The notes under the pieces are model-generated. The model ran no database searches, was not told where the DNA came from, and saw nothing but the letters and a program-made list of their open reading frames with translations. Below are positions 1-8,278 of a stretch of DNA of 35,551 bases, one piece after another. Numbering within the stretch: the stretch's first letter is position 1; every line of letters begins with the position of its first letter. Source of the stretch: Bacteroidales bacterium (lineage in GTDB: Bacteria; Bacteroidota; Bacteroidia; Bacteroidales; UBA932). The stretch is taken from assembly GCA_017553405.1 (NCBI GenBank), contig JAFZME010000116.1, forward strand, positions 1 to 35,551. Reading direction: 5' to 3'. Both the position numbers and the translations under genes were made by a program.

Positions 1-2
1 AT

Positions 3-1178
3 ATTCTTACGAACAAGGACGCTCCGTTCAACAGGCTGGTCGTAGCCGATATGGCCAATCCCAAATGGACGGCCTGGAAGGACCTTGTGCCCGAGACGGA
101 CGCCGTGCTCGACGGAGCCCTGTTCGTCGGCGACAAGCTCATCCTCGAATACAGCAGGGACGCTTCCACCCACGCGTATCTTTGCAACAGGGACGGGTCC
201 GGCGCGAAGGAGATCGCCCTTCCCGGCATCGGTACCGCCGGCTTCAACGGGAAGAAGGGCGAGGACTGGTGCTTCTATTCATTCAGCTCGTTCACTGTGC
301 CCGGGTCGATATATTCCTTTGATATAGAAGGAGCGAAGAGCTCTCTGTTCAAGGCGCCGGCCACGGAGTTCGACCTTTCCGGCCTCGAAACCCGCCAGGT
401 GTTCTTCCCCAGCAAGGACGGCACGATGATCCCGATGTTCATCACCTGTCGCAAGGACGCCCCTCTCGACGGGAGCAACACCGTCTATCTCTATGGCTAC
501 GGCGGATTTGCGATATCCCTCCCTCCGTCATTCTCCGCCACCAGGGTGCCGTTCCTCGAAAAGGGCGGAATCTACGTTCAGGTCAACCTTCGCGGCGGTT
601 CGGAATATGGCGAGAAGTGGCACGAGGCGGGCACGAAGATGAACAAGGAGAACGTGTTCGACGACTTCATCGCCGCGGCCGAGTGGCTGATAGACAACGG
701 CTACACCTCGAAGGAGAAGCTCGCCATCGTGGGCGGATCCAACGGCGGCCTTCTCGTCGGAGCTTGTATGACCAAGCGCCCGGATCTCTTCGCGGTGGCG
801 GTGCCCGAGGTCGGTGTGATGGATATGCTGCGCTATCACAAATTCACCATTGGCTGGAACTGGGCTCCGGACTACGGCACGAGCGAGGATTCGCCCGAGA
901 TGTTCCGCTATTTGTATGGATATTCCCCTCTCCACAATATCCACGAGGGGGTTTCCTATCCGGCCACGCTGATTACGACGGCCGACCACGACGACAGGGT
1001 GGTCCCGGCCCATTCCTTCAAGTTCGCCGCCAGGCTGCAGGAATGCACGGCCGGCGACAAACCCGCTCTTATACGCATAGACACCAAAGCCGGCCACGGC
1101 GGAGGCAAGCCGCTCTCAAAGGTGCTTGAGGAGCAGGCGGACATATATGCATTCATTATTCACAACACCGGGATGTAG
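3..1178 (+). CDS. prolyl oligopeptidase family serine peptidase (5' end outside window)
   Basis: This is the C-terminal 391 residues of an S9A-type prolyl oligopeptidase, which cleaves short peptides after proline. The frame is open from base 3, so the start lies upstream of the window. The first part is the end of the beta-propeller; the alpha/beta hydrolase domain follows. The nucleophile lies in GGSNGG (Ser codon 738-740). The acid lies in the TADHDDRVVP block near 980-1005 and the histidine in KAGHGGGKP near 1087-1113. All three triad regions are intact, so the enzyme is probably active. The sequence seen gives no view of a signal peptide, so location (cytoplasm or periplasm) cannot be judged. 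The aroC promoter follows within 8 bases of its stop, so it is probably the last gene of its transcript. Confidence 0.93.
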   Translation: MLTNKDAPFNRLVVADMANPKWTAWKDLVPETDAVLDGALFVGDKLILEYSRDASTHAYLCNRDGSGAKEIALPGIGTAGFNGKKGEDWCFYSFSSFTVPGSIYSFDIEGAKSSLFKAPATEFDLSGLETRQVFFPSKDGTMIPMFITCRKDAPLDGSNTVYLYGYGGFAISLPPSFSATRVPFLEKGGIYVQVNLRGGSEYGEKWHEAGTKMNKENVFDDFIAAAEWLIDNGYTSKEKLAIVGGSNGGLLVGACMTKRPDLFAVAVPEVGVMDMLRYHKFTIGWNWAPDYGTSEDSPEMFRYLYGYSPLHNIHEGVSYPATLITTADHDDRVVPAHSFKFAARLQECTAGDKPALIRIDTKAGHGGGKPLSKVLEEQADIYAFIIHNTGM

Positions 1179-1185
1179 AATTTCG

Positions 1186-1194
1186 TATCTTTGC
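1186..1194 (+). promoter_or_regulatory. Bacteroidota -7 box for aroC-suf-ispE
   Basis: TATCTTTGC fits the TAnnTTTG consensus exactly. Its final G is only 6 bases before the ATG at 1200, so transcription should start at or within a few bases of the start codon (leaderless or nearly so). No convincing -33 box was identified. Confidence 0.65.
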
Positions 1195-1199
1195 AGGAT

Positions 1200-2141
1200 A
1201 TGATGACTTTTGGTAGAATATTCAAAGTCTCCGTTTTCGGAGAATCTCACGGTCTGGCAGTGGGCGTCGTAATAGACGGCGTGCCCGCGGGCCTTGCCAT
1301 TTCGGCAGAAGATTTCAAGGCAGACCTGGACCGCCGCAGAAGCGGAGCTCCGGGGACGACGCCCCGCAAGGAGGCGGATGCGCCGGAGTTCCTCTCCGGT
1401 GTGTTCGAGGGCCACACGACGGGCTCGCCTCTCACTATTGTTTTCCGCAACTGCGACACGCGTCCGGAGGACTATGCCTCCTTCAGGAAGGAGCCCCGTC
1501 CTGGTCACGCCGACTATGTCGCCGACATCAAGTTCGGCGGGTTCAACGACCCGAGAGGCGGCGGGCATTTCTCGGGAAGGCTTACACTTCCCGTGGTCGC
1601 CGCCGGAGTCGTGGCGAAGAAGTTCCTTGCTGCAGCGCTTGAGGACCAGTTCTCCATTGAGACTTCTCTGAAGGAGCTCGGCGGGAGCGCCGATCCTGAA
1701 GCCTGGGATGGGCTCATCGCCGCAGCGGCGGCAGAGGGCGACTCCCTCGGCGGAGTGGTCGAATGCTGTGTAGGCTGGCTTCCGGTCGGCCTCGGAGAGC
1801 CGTTCTGGGATAGCGTCGAGTCGCTCGTGTCCCACGCCGTGTTCGCCATCCCCGGAGTGCGCGGCATCGAGTTCGGCGACGGTTTTGCGGCCGCCGCGAT
1901 GAAGGGCAGCGAGCACAACGACCCGTTCCCGCTGACGCCTTCAAAGAACGGCGCCGGCGGAGTCAACGGCGGCATCACGAACGGCAATCCGCTCGTGTTC
2001 CGCGTGGCGTTCAAGCCTGCTTCCAGCATACGCAAGGGAGGAGTTCCGGGCCGTCACGACGTCTGTATAGCGCTCAGGGCTCCGGTGGTGGTTGAAGCGG
2101 TGACCTCGATAGTCCTCGCCGACTTTTTGAGGCTGATCTGA
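1200..2141 (+). CDS. aroC: chorismate synthase (short form)
   Basis: Converts 5-enolpyruvylshikimate-3-phosphate to chorismate using reduced FMN, the last step of the shikimate pathway. Family signatures are visible: FGESHG near residue 15, [24 protein letters not shown] and GRHDVC near the C-terminus. ATG 1200 (or 1203) was chosen over an upstream TTG at 1191, because 1191 lies inside the -7 box. At 313 residues it is shorter than the roughly 350-360 usual. The segment between SSIRK and GRHD, which in most homologues carries a PQxTV-type stretch of about 20 residues, is reduced to GGVP. It opens a tight gene cluster with sufB 4 bases downstream. The function is confident; whether the short loop changes activity is unknown. 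Confidence 0.93.
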   Translation: MMTFGRIFKVSVFGESHGLAVGVVIDGVPAGLAISAEDFKADLDRRRSGAPGTTPRKEADAPEFLSGVFEGHTTGSPLTIVFRNCDTRPEDYASFRKEPRPGHADYVADIKFGGFNDPRGGGHFSGRLTLPVVAAGVVAKKFLAAALEDQFSIETSLKELGGSADPEAWDGLIAAAAAEGDSLGGVVECCVGWLPVGLGEPFWDSVESLVSHAVFAIPGVRGIEFGDGFAAAAMKGSEHNDPFPLTPSKNGAGGVNGGITNGNPLVFRVAFKPASSIRKGGVPGRHDVCIALRAPVVVEAVTSIVLADFLRLI

Positions 2142-2145
2142 GTCT

Positions 2146-3591
2146 ATGCGGGAGAAGGACGGGAAAATATTGGAGCAGATTACCTCTTCCCAGTACAAGG
2201 AAGGGTTCGTGACCGACGTGGAGCAGGAGTTCGTGCCCAAAGGGCTCAACGAGGAGATTATCCGTACCATATCCCGTATCAAGGAAGAGCCGCAGTGGCT
2301 GCTCGATTTCCGTCTGGACGCTTTCCGCAAATGGCAGAAGATGACGCTTCCCGTCTGGGGCCATTTGGATCTGCCTCCGATTGATTTCCAGGATATTATC
2401 TATTATGCTGCGCCGAAGAAGGATTCGGAGCGGCCGAAGGAGATAGATCCGAAGCTTCAGGAGACCTTCGACAAGCTCGGCATTCCGCTCAAGGAGCGGG
2501 AGGTACTCGCCGGAGTGGTCGCGGTGGACGCCGTGTTCGATTCCGTGTCCGTCACGACGACCTTCCGCAAGAAACTTGCGGAGATGGGTGTCATTTTCTG
2601 CTCCTTCTCGGAAGCCGTGCGCGAGCACCCGGACCTTGTCAGGAAATACCTGGCTTCGGTGGTGCCCTCCGGCGACAATTTCTTCGCGGCCCTCAACAGC
2701 GCGGTCTTCAGCGACGGCTCCTTCTGCTATATTCCGAAGGGAGTGCGCTGCCCGATGGAGCTTTCCAGCTATTTCCGCATCAACGCCCGCGGCACGGGGC
2801 AGTTCGAAAGGACGCTCATCGTGGCCGACGAGGATTCCTACGTGAGCTACCTGGAGGGATGTACGGCGCCTATGCGCGATAAGCAGCAGCTCCACGCGGC
2901 CGTGGTCGAGATAGTGGTGGAGAAAGGGGCGGACGTCAAATACAGCACGGTCCAGAACTGGTACCCCGGCGACGCCGAGGGCCGTGGCGGCATCCTCAAC
3001 CTCGTGACCAAGCGCGGCCTTTGCCGCGGCGAGGGGAGCCACCTCAGCTGGACGCAGGTCGAGACGGGCTCCGCCATCACGTGGAAATATCCTTCCACAA
3101 TCCTTCGCGGCGACAATTCGTCGTCGGAGTTCTATTCGGTGGCCGTCACCAACAATATGCAGCAGGCCGACACGGGCACGAAAATGATCCACCTCGGCCG
3201 CAATACGCGGAGCCGCATCGTCTCGAAGGGCATATCGGCGGGCCGTAGCCAGAACAGCTACCGCGGCCTCGTCTTGATGGGCCACGCAGCTGTCGGAGCG
3301 CGCAACTACTCGCAGTGCGACAGCCTTCTGATCGGCTCTCAGTGCGGCGCCCACACATTTCCTGTCATAAAGAACGCCTGCCCGTCCGCCGTCGTGGAGC
3401 ACGAGGCGACGACTTCCAAGATAAGCGAGGATCAGCTTTTCTACTGCAACCAGCGGGGCATTCCTCCGGAGGAGGCAGTAGGGCTTATCGTGGGCGGATA
3501 TGCCAGGGAAGTGCTTTCGCGGCTCCCGATGGAGTTCGCCGTCGAAGCGCGCAAACTGTTGTCAGTGTCACTTGAAGGAGCGGTAGGATGA
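2146..3591 (+). CDS. sufB: Fe-S cluster assembly scaffold protein SufB
   Basis: Core scaffold of the SufBC2D complex on which nascent Fe-S clusters are built in the cytoplasm. The 481-residue length is normal for SufB. The C-terminal beta-helix core is well conserved: [10 protein letters not shown] carries Cys400, matching the E. coli catalytic Cys405, and EHEATTS (Glu418-His419-Glu420) is followed by EDQLFY and NQRGI, the SufB hallmarks. It follows aroC by 4 bases and its stop overlaps the pnuC start by ATGA, so translation is probably coupled. sufC and sufD follow after pnuC. No sufE, sufS or sufU is within the window, so the sulfur donor must be encoded elsewhere. Confidence 0.96.
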   Translation: MREKDGKILEQITSSQYKEGFVTDVEQEFVPKGLNEEIIRTISRIKEEPQWLLDFRLDAFRKWQKMTLPVWGHLDLPPIDFQDIIYYAAPKKDSERPKEIDPKLQETFDKLGIPLKEREVLAGVVAVDAVFDSVSVTTTFRKKLAEMGVIFCSFSEAVREHPDLVRKYLASVVPSGDNFFAALNSAVFSDGSFCYIPKGVRCPMELSSYFRINARGTGQFERTLIVADEDSYVSYLEGCTAPMRDKQQLHAAVVEIVVEKGADVKYSTVQNWYPGDAEGRGGILNLVTKRGLCRGEGSHLSWTQVETGSAITWKYPSTILRGDNSSSEFYSVAVTNNMQQADTGTKMIHLGRNTRSRIVSKGISAGRSQNSYRGLVLMGHAAVGARNYSQCDSLLIGSQCGAHTFPVIKNACPSAVVEHEATTSKISEDQLFYCNQRGIPPEEAVGLIVGGYAREVLSRLPMEFAVEARKLLSVSLEGAVG

Positions 3592-4175
3592 TTTCCTGGA
3601 TAGACATAGTGACCTCGGTGCTCGGGCTCACGACGGTGGTGCTCGCGGGACGCAACTCGAAGTACAACTTCTGGGTCGGCTACCTCTACACTGCCGCCCT
3701 CTTCGTGATGTTCCTCGACAAGAACCTCTACGCATCGCTGCTCCTGCAGCCGGTGTCGCTGGCCATAAACATTCTCGGGCACTACCGCTGGACTCATCCC
3801 CGGGAGGATGAAAGGAGCGCGGAGGACGCGTCCCGGCTCAAGGTGTCGATGCTTTCCTGGACCGAACGGGCGCTTGTGGTCGCGGCGGTCCTTGTGGTGG
3901 CTCTGCTCTGGGGCTGGCTCCTCGACAGGCTGTTCCCGGCGGACCCGCACCCGTATCTCGACAGCTGCGTTACGGTGCTCATCCTTATGGCCCAGCTGCT
4001 GTCGGCGCTCAAGAAGTGGGACTGCTGGATTGCGTGGCTGCTTGTCAACATAGCCCAGATCATCCTCCATATCAGCATCGGCAACATATTTATGCCGATA
4101 GTCTGCGGGCTCTACCTTCTCAACGGCCTGTGGTCGCTTTCGACCTGGGTGCGGCTTTATAAGAAAAACAGTTAG
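3588..4175 (+). CDS. pnuC: PnuC-family vitamin/nucleoside transporter
   Basis: A 195-residue inner-membrane protein with about seven hydrophobic segments. It carries the family-typical [14 protein letters not shown] motif, whose Trp pair and Asn line the substrate pocket in PnuC proteins. These proteins are facilitators for nicotinamide riboside (PnuC), thiamine (PnuT) or riboflavin (PnuX); the substrate is trapped by cytoplasmic phosphorylation. The substrate cannot be told from this sequence. The gene overlaps sufB by 4 bases and lies 3 bases before sufC, so it is embedded in the Suf operon. Such a position is unusual as far as I know. SufBC2D binds FADH2 and chorismate synthase uses FMNH2, so riboflavin is one attractive candidate; NAD or thiamine precursors are equally possible. 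Confidence 0.85.
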   Translation: MISWIDIVTSVLGLTTVVLAGRNSKYNFWVGYLYTAALFVMFLDKNLYASLLLQPVSLAINILGHYRWTHPREDERSAEDASRLKVSMLSWTERALVVAAVLVVALLWGWLLDRLFPADPHPYLDSCVTVLILMAQLLSALKKWDCWIAWLLVNIAQIILHISIGNIFMPIVCGLYLLNGLWSLSTWVRLYKKNS

Positions 4176-4178
4176 GAT

Positions 4179-4934
4179 ATGATACTTCTCGATATTAAAA
4201 ACCTTTATGCTTCGGCAAGCTCAGCAACCGGCTCAGCAACCGAGATATTGCACGGAGTTGACCTGACGGTCGGTGCAGGGGAAGTCCACGCGATAATGGG
4301 GCCCAACGGAGCGGGGAAGAGCACGCTTTCGGCGGTGCTTTCCGGCAAGCCGGACTACACGGTGACCTCCGGCAGCGTCACCTTTGCGGGAGAGGATCTC
4401 CTCGCGATGAGCCCGGAGCAGCGCAGCTGGGCGGGCCTTTTCCTTTCGTTCCAGTACCCTGTGGAGATTCCGGGAGTCACTTATTCCGCCTTTATGAAGG
4501 CTGCGCTCGCGGCCCGCAGGAAGGCTGCCGGAGAGGAGGAGCTTTCGGCGGCGGATTTCCTGAAGCTGATGAAGGAGAAGATGGCGTTCGTGGGGATGGA
4601 TCCTTCCTTTGCGAAGAGGGCCGTCAATGCCGGATTTTCCGGAGGAGAGAAGAAGAGGGCGGAGATATTCCAGATGGCGATGCTCTCGCCGGTGCTGTCG
4701 ATTCTCGACGAGACCGACAGCGGCCTCGACGTGGATGCTCTCAAGACAGTCGCCGACGGGGTAAACGCTATGCGTTCTCCCGAAAAGTCCACCATAATTA
4801 TTACGCATTACCGCAAACTCCTCGAGTACGTGCGGCCCGACAAGGTCCACATCCTCAAGGCCGGGCGCATCGTCCGTTCCGGCGGGGAGGAACTTGCCGA
4901 CGAGATTGAAAACGAAGGCTTCGACAAATTCTGA
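4179..4934 (+). CDS. sufC: Fe-S cluster assembly ATPase SufC
   Basis: ABC-type ATPase that pairs with SufB and SufD and drives conformational change during cluster assembly. It has the Walker A GPNGAGKST (residues 41-49), the Q-loop in SFQYPVEIPG, the SufC-type signature FSGGEKKRAEI, Walker B LSILDETDSGLD and the H-loop IITHYRK. The length of 251 residues is normal. Near the N-terminus a perfect 12-bp tandem duplication (4219-4242) adds four residues, giving SATGSATE, in the loop before the first conserved beta-strand. The gene starts 3 bases after pnuC and ends 2 bases before sufD. Confidence 0.96.
   Translation: MILLDIKNLYASASSATGSATEILHGVDLTVGAGEVHAIMGPNGAGKSTLSAVLSGKPDYTVTSGSVTFAGEDLLAMSPEQRSWAGLFLSFQYPVEIPGVTYSAFMKAALAARRKAAGEEELSAADFLKLMKEKMAFVGMDPSFAKRAVNAGFSGGEKKRAEIFQMAMLSPVLSILDETDSGLDVDALKTVADGVNAMRSPEKSTIIITHYRKLLEYVRPDKVHILKAGRIVRSGGEELADEIENEGFDKF
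4219..4242 (+). repeat. 12-bp perfect tandem duplication inside sufC
   Basis: GCTCAGCAACCG occurs twice back to back, in frame, encoding SATGSATE at residues 15-22. The unit is a multiple of three, so the frame is kept. It looks like a recent slippage or duplication event in a tolerant loop. Confidence 0.85.
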
Positions 4935-4936
4935 CG

Positions 4937-5530
4937 ATGGGACACGGTAGATACATAGAGCCGCCTGCGGCGCAATATGTCCTTGGAGCGGGGGAGAAAC
5001 TCGCTCTCGAGTTCTCCGTGCTGCCCGGCGAGTCCCGCGACATCGACATCTCCGTGGACCTCGCTGGCGAAGGGGCGGAGTTCTCGCTGCGCGGGTTCTA
5101 TATCCTCGGCCGTGACGAGAAACTGAACATCAATGTCCGCGTCCACCACAAGGCTCCCGGCTGCAGCTCGTCGCAGGTCGTCAACGGAGTCGCCGGCGGA
5201 GAAGCGGCCGTGAAGTTCGACGGAAGGATAATAGTGGCGCCGGGCGCCGACGGCACCGACGCGTCGCAGACCAACCGCAACGTCGTCGTGTCCGACTCCG
5301 CGAGGGTGGAGACCACCCCGCAGCTGGAGATATACGCCGACGACGTGAAGTGCTCCCACGGAGCGACCGTCGGGAAGCTCGGCGAGGATGAACTCTTCTA
5401 TATGCGTTCCCGCGGCATCCCGGAGCGCGAAGCCAAGGTGCTGCAGATACTTTCCTTCCTTTCCCCCGCCCTTCCGGACGGAGTGGATCAAAACGGCGTT
5501 GAGGAGGCGCTCAGGGAGATTCTCGTATGA
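4937..5530 (+). CDS. sufD: short SufD-like Fe-S assembly protein
   Basis: SufD is the paralogue of SufB in the SufBC2D scaffold and is needed for iron entry. This protein has only 197 residues against about 420-450 in typical SufD. It keeps the C-terminal end of the beta-helix and the C-terminal helical region. The motif DDVKCSHGATVGKL contains His141, equivalent to the essential E. coli SufD His360, and is followed by EDELFYMRSRGI. The N-terminal helical domain and much of the beta-helix are absent. There is no room for a missing part, because sufC ends 2 bases upstream and no frameshifted remnant is evident. The stop overlaps the ispE start (ATGA). The function is inferred from motif and position; the small size makes this a natural minimal version. 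Confidence 0.88.
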   Translation: MGHGRYIEPPAAQYVLGAGEKLALEFSVLPGESRDIDISVDLAGEGAEFSLRGFYILGRDEKLNINVRVHHKAPGCSSSQVVNGVAGGEAAVKFDGRIIVAPGADGTDASQTNRNVVVSDSARVETTPQLEIYADDVKCSHGATVGKLGEDELFYMRSRGIPEREAKVLQILSFLSPALPDGVDQNGVEEALREILV

Positions 5531-6372
5531 TATCTCATCCATTTGTAAAGCTTAATTTCGGACTGAATGTCCTGCGTAAAAGAGAAGACGGTTTCCACGA
5601 CATAGAGACCGTTTTCTTCCCTTATAAGGGGATATGCGATACGCTGGAAATAGTCGCGGGAGAGGATTATTCGTCGACTTCTTTCGGGCTGCTCGAAAAA
5701 TACGGCCCGGAGGAAATATCGCAGGCCATCACGCCCGACGGGGCGGTGATGGTGACCATCGCCCGCCGCGGAGGCGTCGGCTGGGACCCGCTTTCGGATA
5801 TAACCGTAAAAGCCTGCGGGCTCGTCAGGGCGGTGCACAAGATCCCGCCGGTCAAGATTTTCCTCGAGAAGACCTCCCCGGTCGGGGCAGGGCTTGGAGG
5901 AGGGAGCGCTGACGGTGCTTTCGCGCTGAAGATACTGTCGGAGATGTTCTCCCTTGGCCTGACGCACGAGGAACTCCTTGAGATGGCGTCGCGCCTTGGG
6001 AGCGACTGCGCTTTTTTCATCGACGCTGTGCCGTCTTTCGCCTGCGGACGGGGTGAGGTGCTCACGCCGCTTCCGTCTTCTATGGCGGACAGGCTGTCGG
6101 ATCTTGATATCCGTGTCGTTATTCCGGAAGGTATTTCCGTGAGGACTTCCGAGGCCTACGGAGGGATAGTTCCGCGGCTTCCGTCTTTACGGATCGTCGA
6201 TGTCCTCGAAAGACCGGTCGAGGAGTGGAAAGGACTGCTGGTCAATGACTTCGAAGAGACGGTGTTTGCTGTCCACCCCCGCCTTGCGGAGGTGAAGGAA
6301 GAGCTCTATGCCGAGGGTGCCCGCTATGTGTCTATGTCGGGTTCCGGCTCGGCCTTTTTCGCCGTGTTCTGA
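5527..6372 (+). CDS. ispE: 4-diphosphocytidyl-2-C-methyl-D-erythritol kinase
   Basis: GHMP kinase of the MEP isoprenoid pathway that phosphorylates CDP-methylerythritol at the 2-OH using ATP. It has the N-terminal KLNFGLNVLRKREDGFHDIET block, the ATP-binding glycine motif PVGAGLGGGSADGA (residues 118-131) and the C-terminal GSGSAFFAVF GHMP motif. Its 281 residues fit the family. It is translationally coupled to sufD by ATGA. The pairing makes sense because the last two MEP enzymes, IspG and IspH, need [4Fe-4S] clusters, but neither is in the window. It is probably the last gene of the aroC-suf cluster. Confidence 0.94.
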   Translation: MISHPFVKLNFGLNVLRKREDGFHDIETVFFPYKGICDTLEIVAGEDYSSTSFGLLEKYGPEEISQAITPDGAVMVTIARRGGVGWDPLSDITVKACGLVRAVHKIPPVKIFLEKTSPVGAGLGGGSADGAFALKILSEMFSLGLTHEELLEMASRLGSDCAFFIDAVPSFACGRGEVLTPLPSSMADRLSDLDIRVVIPEGISVRTSEAYGGIVPRLPSLRIVDVLERPVEEWKGLLVNDFEETVFAVHPRLAEVKEELYAEGARYVSMSGSGSAFFAVF

Positions 6373-6409
6373 TAATTTTTTGGCGAAAGTGAAACGTTTT
6401 TTACCGAAG

Positions 6410-7009
6410 ATGCATCTTATTATCCGGACTGTCGTTGATGAACGGTCCGGGAACGGCGGCGGCGACATTTTCGGAGAAGAGTTCCTTTCGTCCTGTATTG
6501 ACGGCGACTCTTCAGCGCAGAAGCGGCTTTTCGACCTGCTTTCACCGAAAATGATGGCCGTCTGTCTCCGCTACGTCGGAGAGAGGTCGACTGCCGAAGA
6601 CGTTCTTCAGGAAGGGTTCATCACACTGTTCACAAGGCTCGACAGCTACTCGTGGAAAGGTTCCTTCGAGGGCTGGGCCAGAAAGATCTTTGTCAACACC
6701 GCGCTGATGCACCTCAGAAGGAACGACGCGCTCCGCGAGAGCGGAGACATCGAAGAAGCCGTGTGGCTGCGCTCAAACGACGCATCCCCGGCAGAGGAAT
6801 TGAGCCACAGGGATTTACTGAAGATGGTAGCCGCCCTCCCGGCCGACTACAGGACAGTATTCAATATGTACGTCATCGAAGGTTATTCCCACCAGGAGAT
6901 TGCCGAGGCTCTCGGCATCCAGGAGGCGACCTCGAGATCGAAGCTCCAGAGAGCGAGGCTGAAGCTGCAGGAATGGATAAAGAAAGCAAGTGAAGATGGA
7001 AGACACTGA
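6410..7009 (+). CDS. ECF-type RNA polymerase sigma factor
   Basis: A 199-residue sigma-70 family factor of ECF type, which would redirect RNA polymerase to a small regulon. Region 2 is visible from about LLSPKMMAVCLRYVGERSTAEDVLQEGF through GWARKIFVNTALMHLRR. Region 4 is ALPADYRTVFNMYVIEGYSHQEIAEALGI followed by the recognition helix. The ATG at 6410 was chosen; the longer in-frame opening from 6308 lies inside ispE and has no sigma-like content. Its end overlaps the next gene by 14 bases, implying coupled translation with a membrane protein that may act as its anti-sigma partner. The signal sensed is unknown. Confidence 0.9.
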   Translation: MHLIIRTVVDERSGNGGGDIFGEEFLSSCIDGDSSAQKRLFDLLSPKMMAVCLRYVGERSTAEDVLQEGFITLFTRLDSYSWKGSFEGWARKIFVNTALMHLRRNDALRESGDIEEAVWLRSNDASPAEELSHRDLLKMVAALPADYRTVFNMYVIEGYSHQEIAEALGIQEATSRSKLQRARLKLQEWIKKASEDGRH

Positions 7010-8204
7010 AAGAAATCTTGACCTTCTCTTCAGAGGGGCACTTTCCAACGCCACGGAGGAAGTTTCTCCGGCGGTGTGGGAAGGTGTGTCCAAGGCCATA
7101 GGGAAGCCGGCGAAGACGGCGTTCCCCGTCTGGCTCTGGTGGGCGGGCGTTTCTTTCGCCGCCGCGGCCGCCGTGGCGCTCGGTGTGTTCCTCTTTAATC
7201 ATACTCCTCAGCAGGTTCCAGACAGCTCTATGGTAGCCAACGCCACGGAACCTGCTACGGAGGAGTTTATCGCAGAGGAGGAGGTCGCTCCGCTCGAGGA
7301 GCAGCTCTCCCGTTCCGCAGGCCTTTCGGCCTATGTTCCTGCAAGGACCAAGTCCCATTCTGTCGCTGCGGCGCCGTCGGAGATTTCTTCTCCGTCGGAG
7401 TTATATGCCGCCGAAGAGCAGCCTGTCGCTGAAAGTGAAGAGGCCGCGCCTGCGGCTGAGGAGCCTTCTTCTGAGAGCGCTCCCGCAGTCAATCAGTCTT
7501 CTGAGAGCGCTCCTGCCGTCAAGTCTTCCGACCCCGTGACGTTCCCCACGGAGACCTCGGCGAAATCCAAGACCGGAGTGTCGCTCCTTGCAGGCGGCAA
7601 TCTCGGCGGCAATGTCGGTTCGCGCAGCGTCAGCCCTTCAAGGATGTATTCGCAGGGAGAAGGTTCCTTCACTCCCGGAATGTCAGGCCTTGAGAATTAC
7701 AAGTACGGGCCTCCCGTCAGCGCGACTCTCGGTCTCAAGTGGCAGTTCCACCCCAGGTGGGCTGTCGGCACCGGTGTTTCGTTCACGATGCTCCCTTCCA
7801 CCTGCAGCGGCACATACACCTCTCCGGAAGGCGAAAGCATCTATTCCGACAAGATCCACCATTTCCAGACATACGTCGGCGTTCCGCTCAATTTCTATTT
7901 CACGATAGTGGAATCGAAGGCCGTAGGCTTCTATACCTTCGCCGGAGGTGCGGTTGAAAAGAGCATCATCAACCGCTACACCTTCAACAACGGGGCGGAT
8001 CGCATCCGCTATAAAGAAAAAGTCAAAGGAGTGCAGCCTTCGGTCGGCCTCGGTATCGGCGTCGACTTCCGCTTCACCAAGTTCCTTTCACTTTATATAG
8101 ACCCTTCGGTGCGTTATTATTTCGATTGCAAGCAGCCGCAAAGCATCAGGACCGTCCAGCCGGTAGCCCTTTCGCTTGACGCCGGTCTGCGCTTCGGATT
8201 TTAA
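6996..8204 (+). CDS. membrane-anchored anti-sigma-like N-terminus with outer-membrane beta-barrel domain
   Basis: A 402-residue protein in three parts. Residues 1-42 are cytoplasmic and charged (MEDTERNLDLLFRGAL), resembling the short N-terminal part of proteins encoded after ECF sigma factors in Bacteroidota. Residues 43-67 form one transmembrane helix (FPVWLWWAGVSFAAAA onward). A low-complexity Glu/Ala/Pro/Ser stretch to about residue 195 includes a repeated SSESAPAV. The rest looks like a PorT/OmpX-type beta-barrel, with alternating hydrophobic strands ending in DAGLRFGF, a typical barrel C-terminus. ATG 6996 is preferred over GTG 6990. One protein containing both an inner-membrane helix and an outer-membrane barrel is topologically odd; it may span the periplasm. 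The anti-sigma role is inferred from position only. Confidence 0.75.
   Translation: MEDTERNLDLLFRGALSNATEEVSPAVWEGVSKAIGKPAKTAFPVWLWWAGVSFAAAAAVALGVFLFNHTPQQVPDSSMVANATEPATEEFIAEEEVAPLEEQLSRSAGLSAYVPARTKSHSVAAAPSEISSPSELYAAEEQPVAESEEAAPAAEEPSSESAPAVNQSSESAPAVKSSDPVTFPTETSAKSKTGVSLLAGGNLGGNVGSRSVSPSRMYSQGEGSFTPGMSGLENYKYGPPVSATLGLKWQFHPRWAVGTGVSFTMLPSTCSGTYTSPEGESIYSDKIHHFQTYVGVPLNFYFTIVESKAVGFYTFAGGAVEKSIINRYTFNNGADRIRYKEKVKGVQPSVGLGIGVDFRFTKFLSLYIDPSVRYYFDCKQPQSIRTVQPVALSLDAGLRFGF
7467..7513 (+). repeat. 30-bp-period direct repeat in the beta-barrel gene linker
   Basis: The 17-base word TCTTCTGAGAGCGCTCC occurs at 7467-7483 and 7497-7513, encoding two copies of SSESAPAV in the periplasmic linker. 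It is in frame and likely arose by tandem duplication. Confidence 0.75.
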
Positions 8205-8247
8205 AAAACACTAAAAGTCTTAAAAAAACAAAAAAACCTTGACTACC

Positions 8248-8278
8248 CCCGCCCAAAAATGTTTTGAGCGGGCTTTTT
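8248..8278 (+). terminator. rho-independent terminator after the sigma/beta-barrel pair
   Basis: The arms are CCCGC-C-CAAAA (8248-8258) and TTTTG-A-GCGGG (8262-8272), separated by a 3-base loop, with one internal C/A mismatch. A C and five T residues (8274-8278) follow. Confidence 0.8.

Noticed and set aside
2074..3402. 442-codon antisense frame over sufB
   Set aside because: Shadow of a well-identified gene; composition is Arg/His/Ala-rich without domain features.
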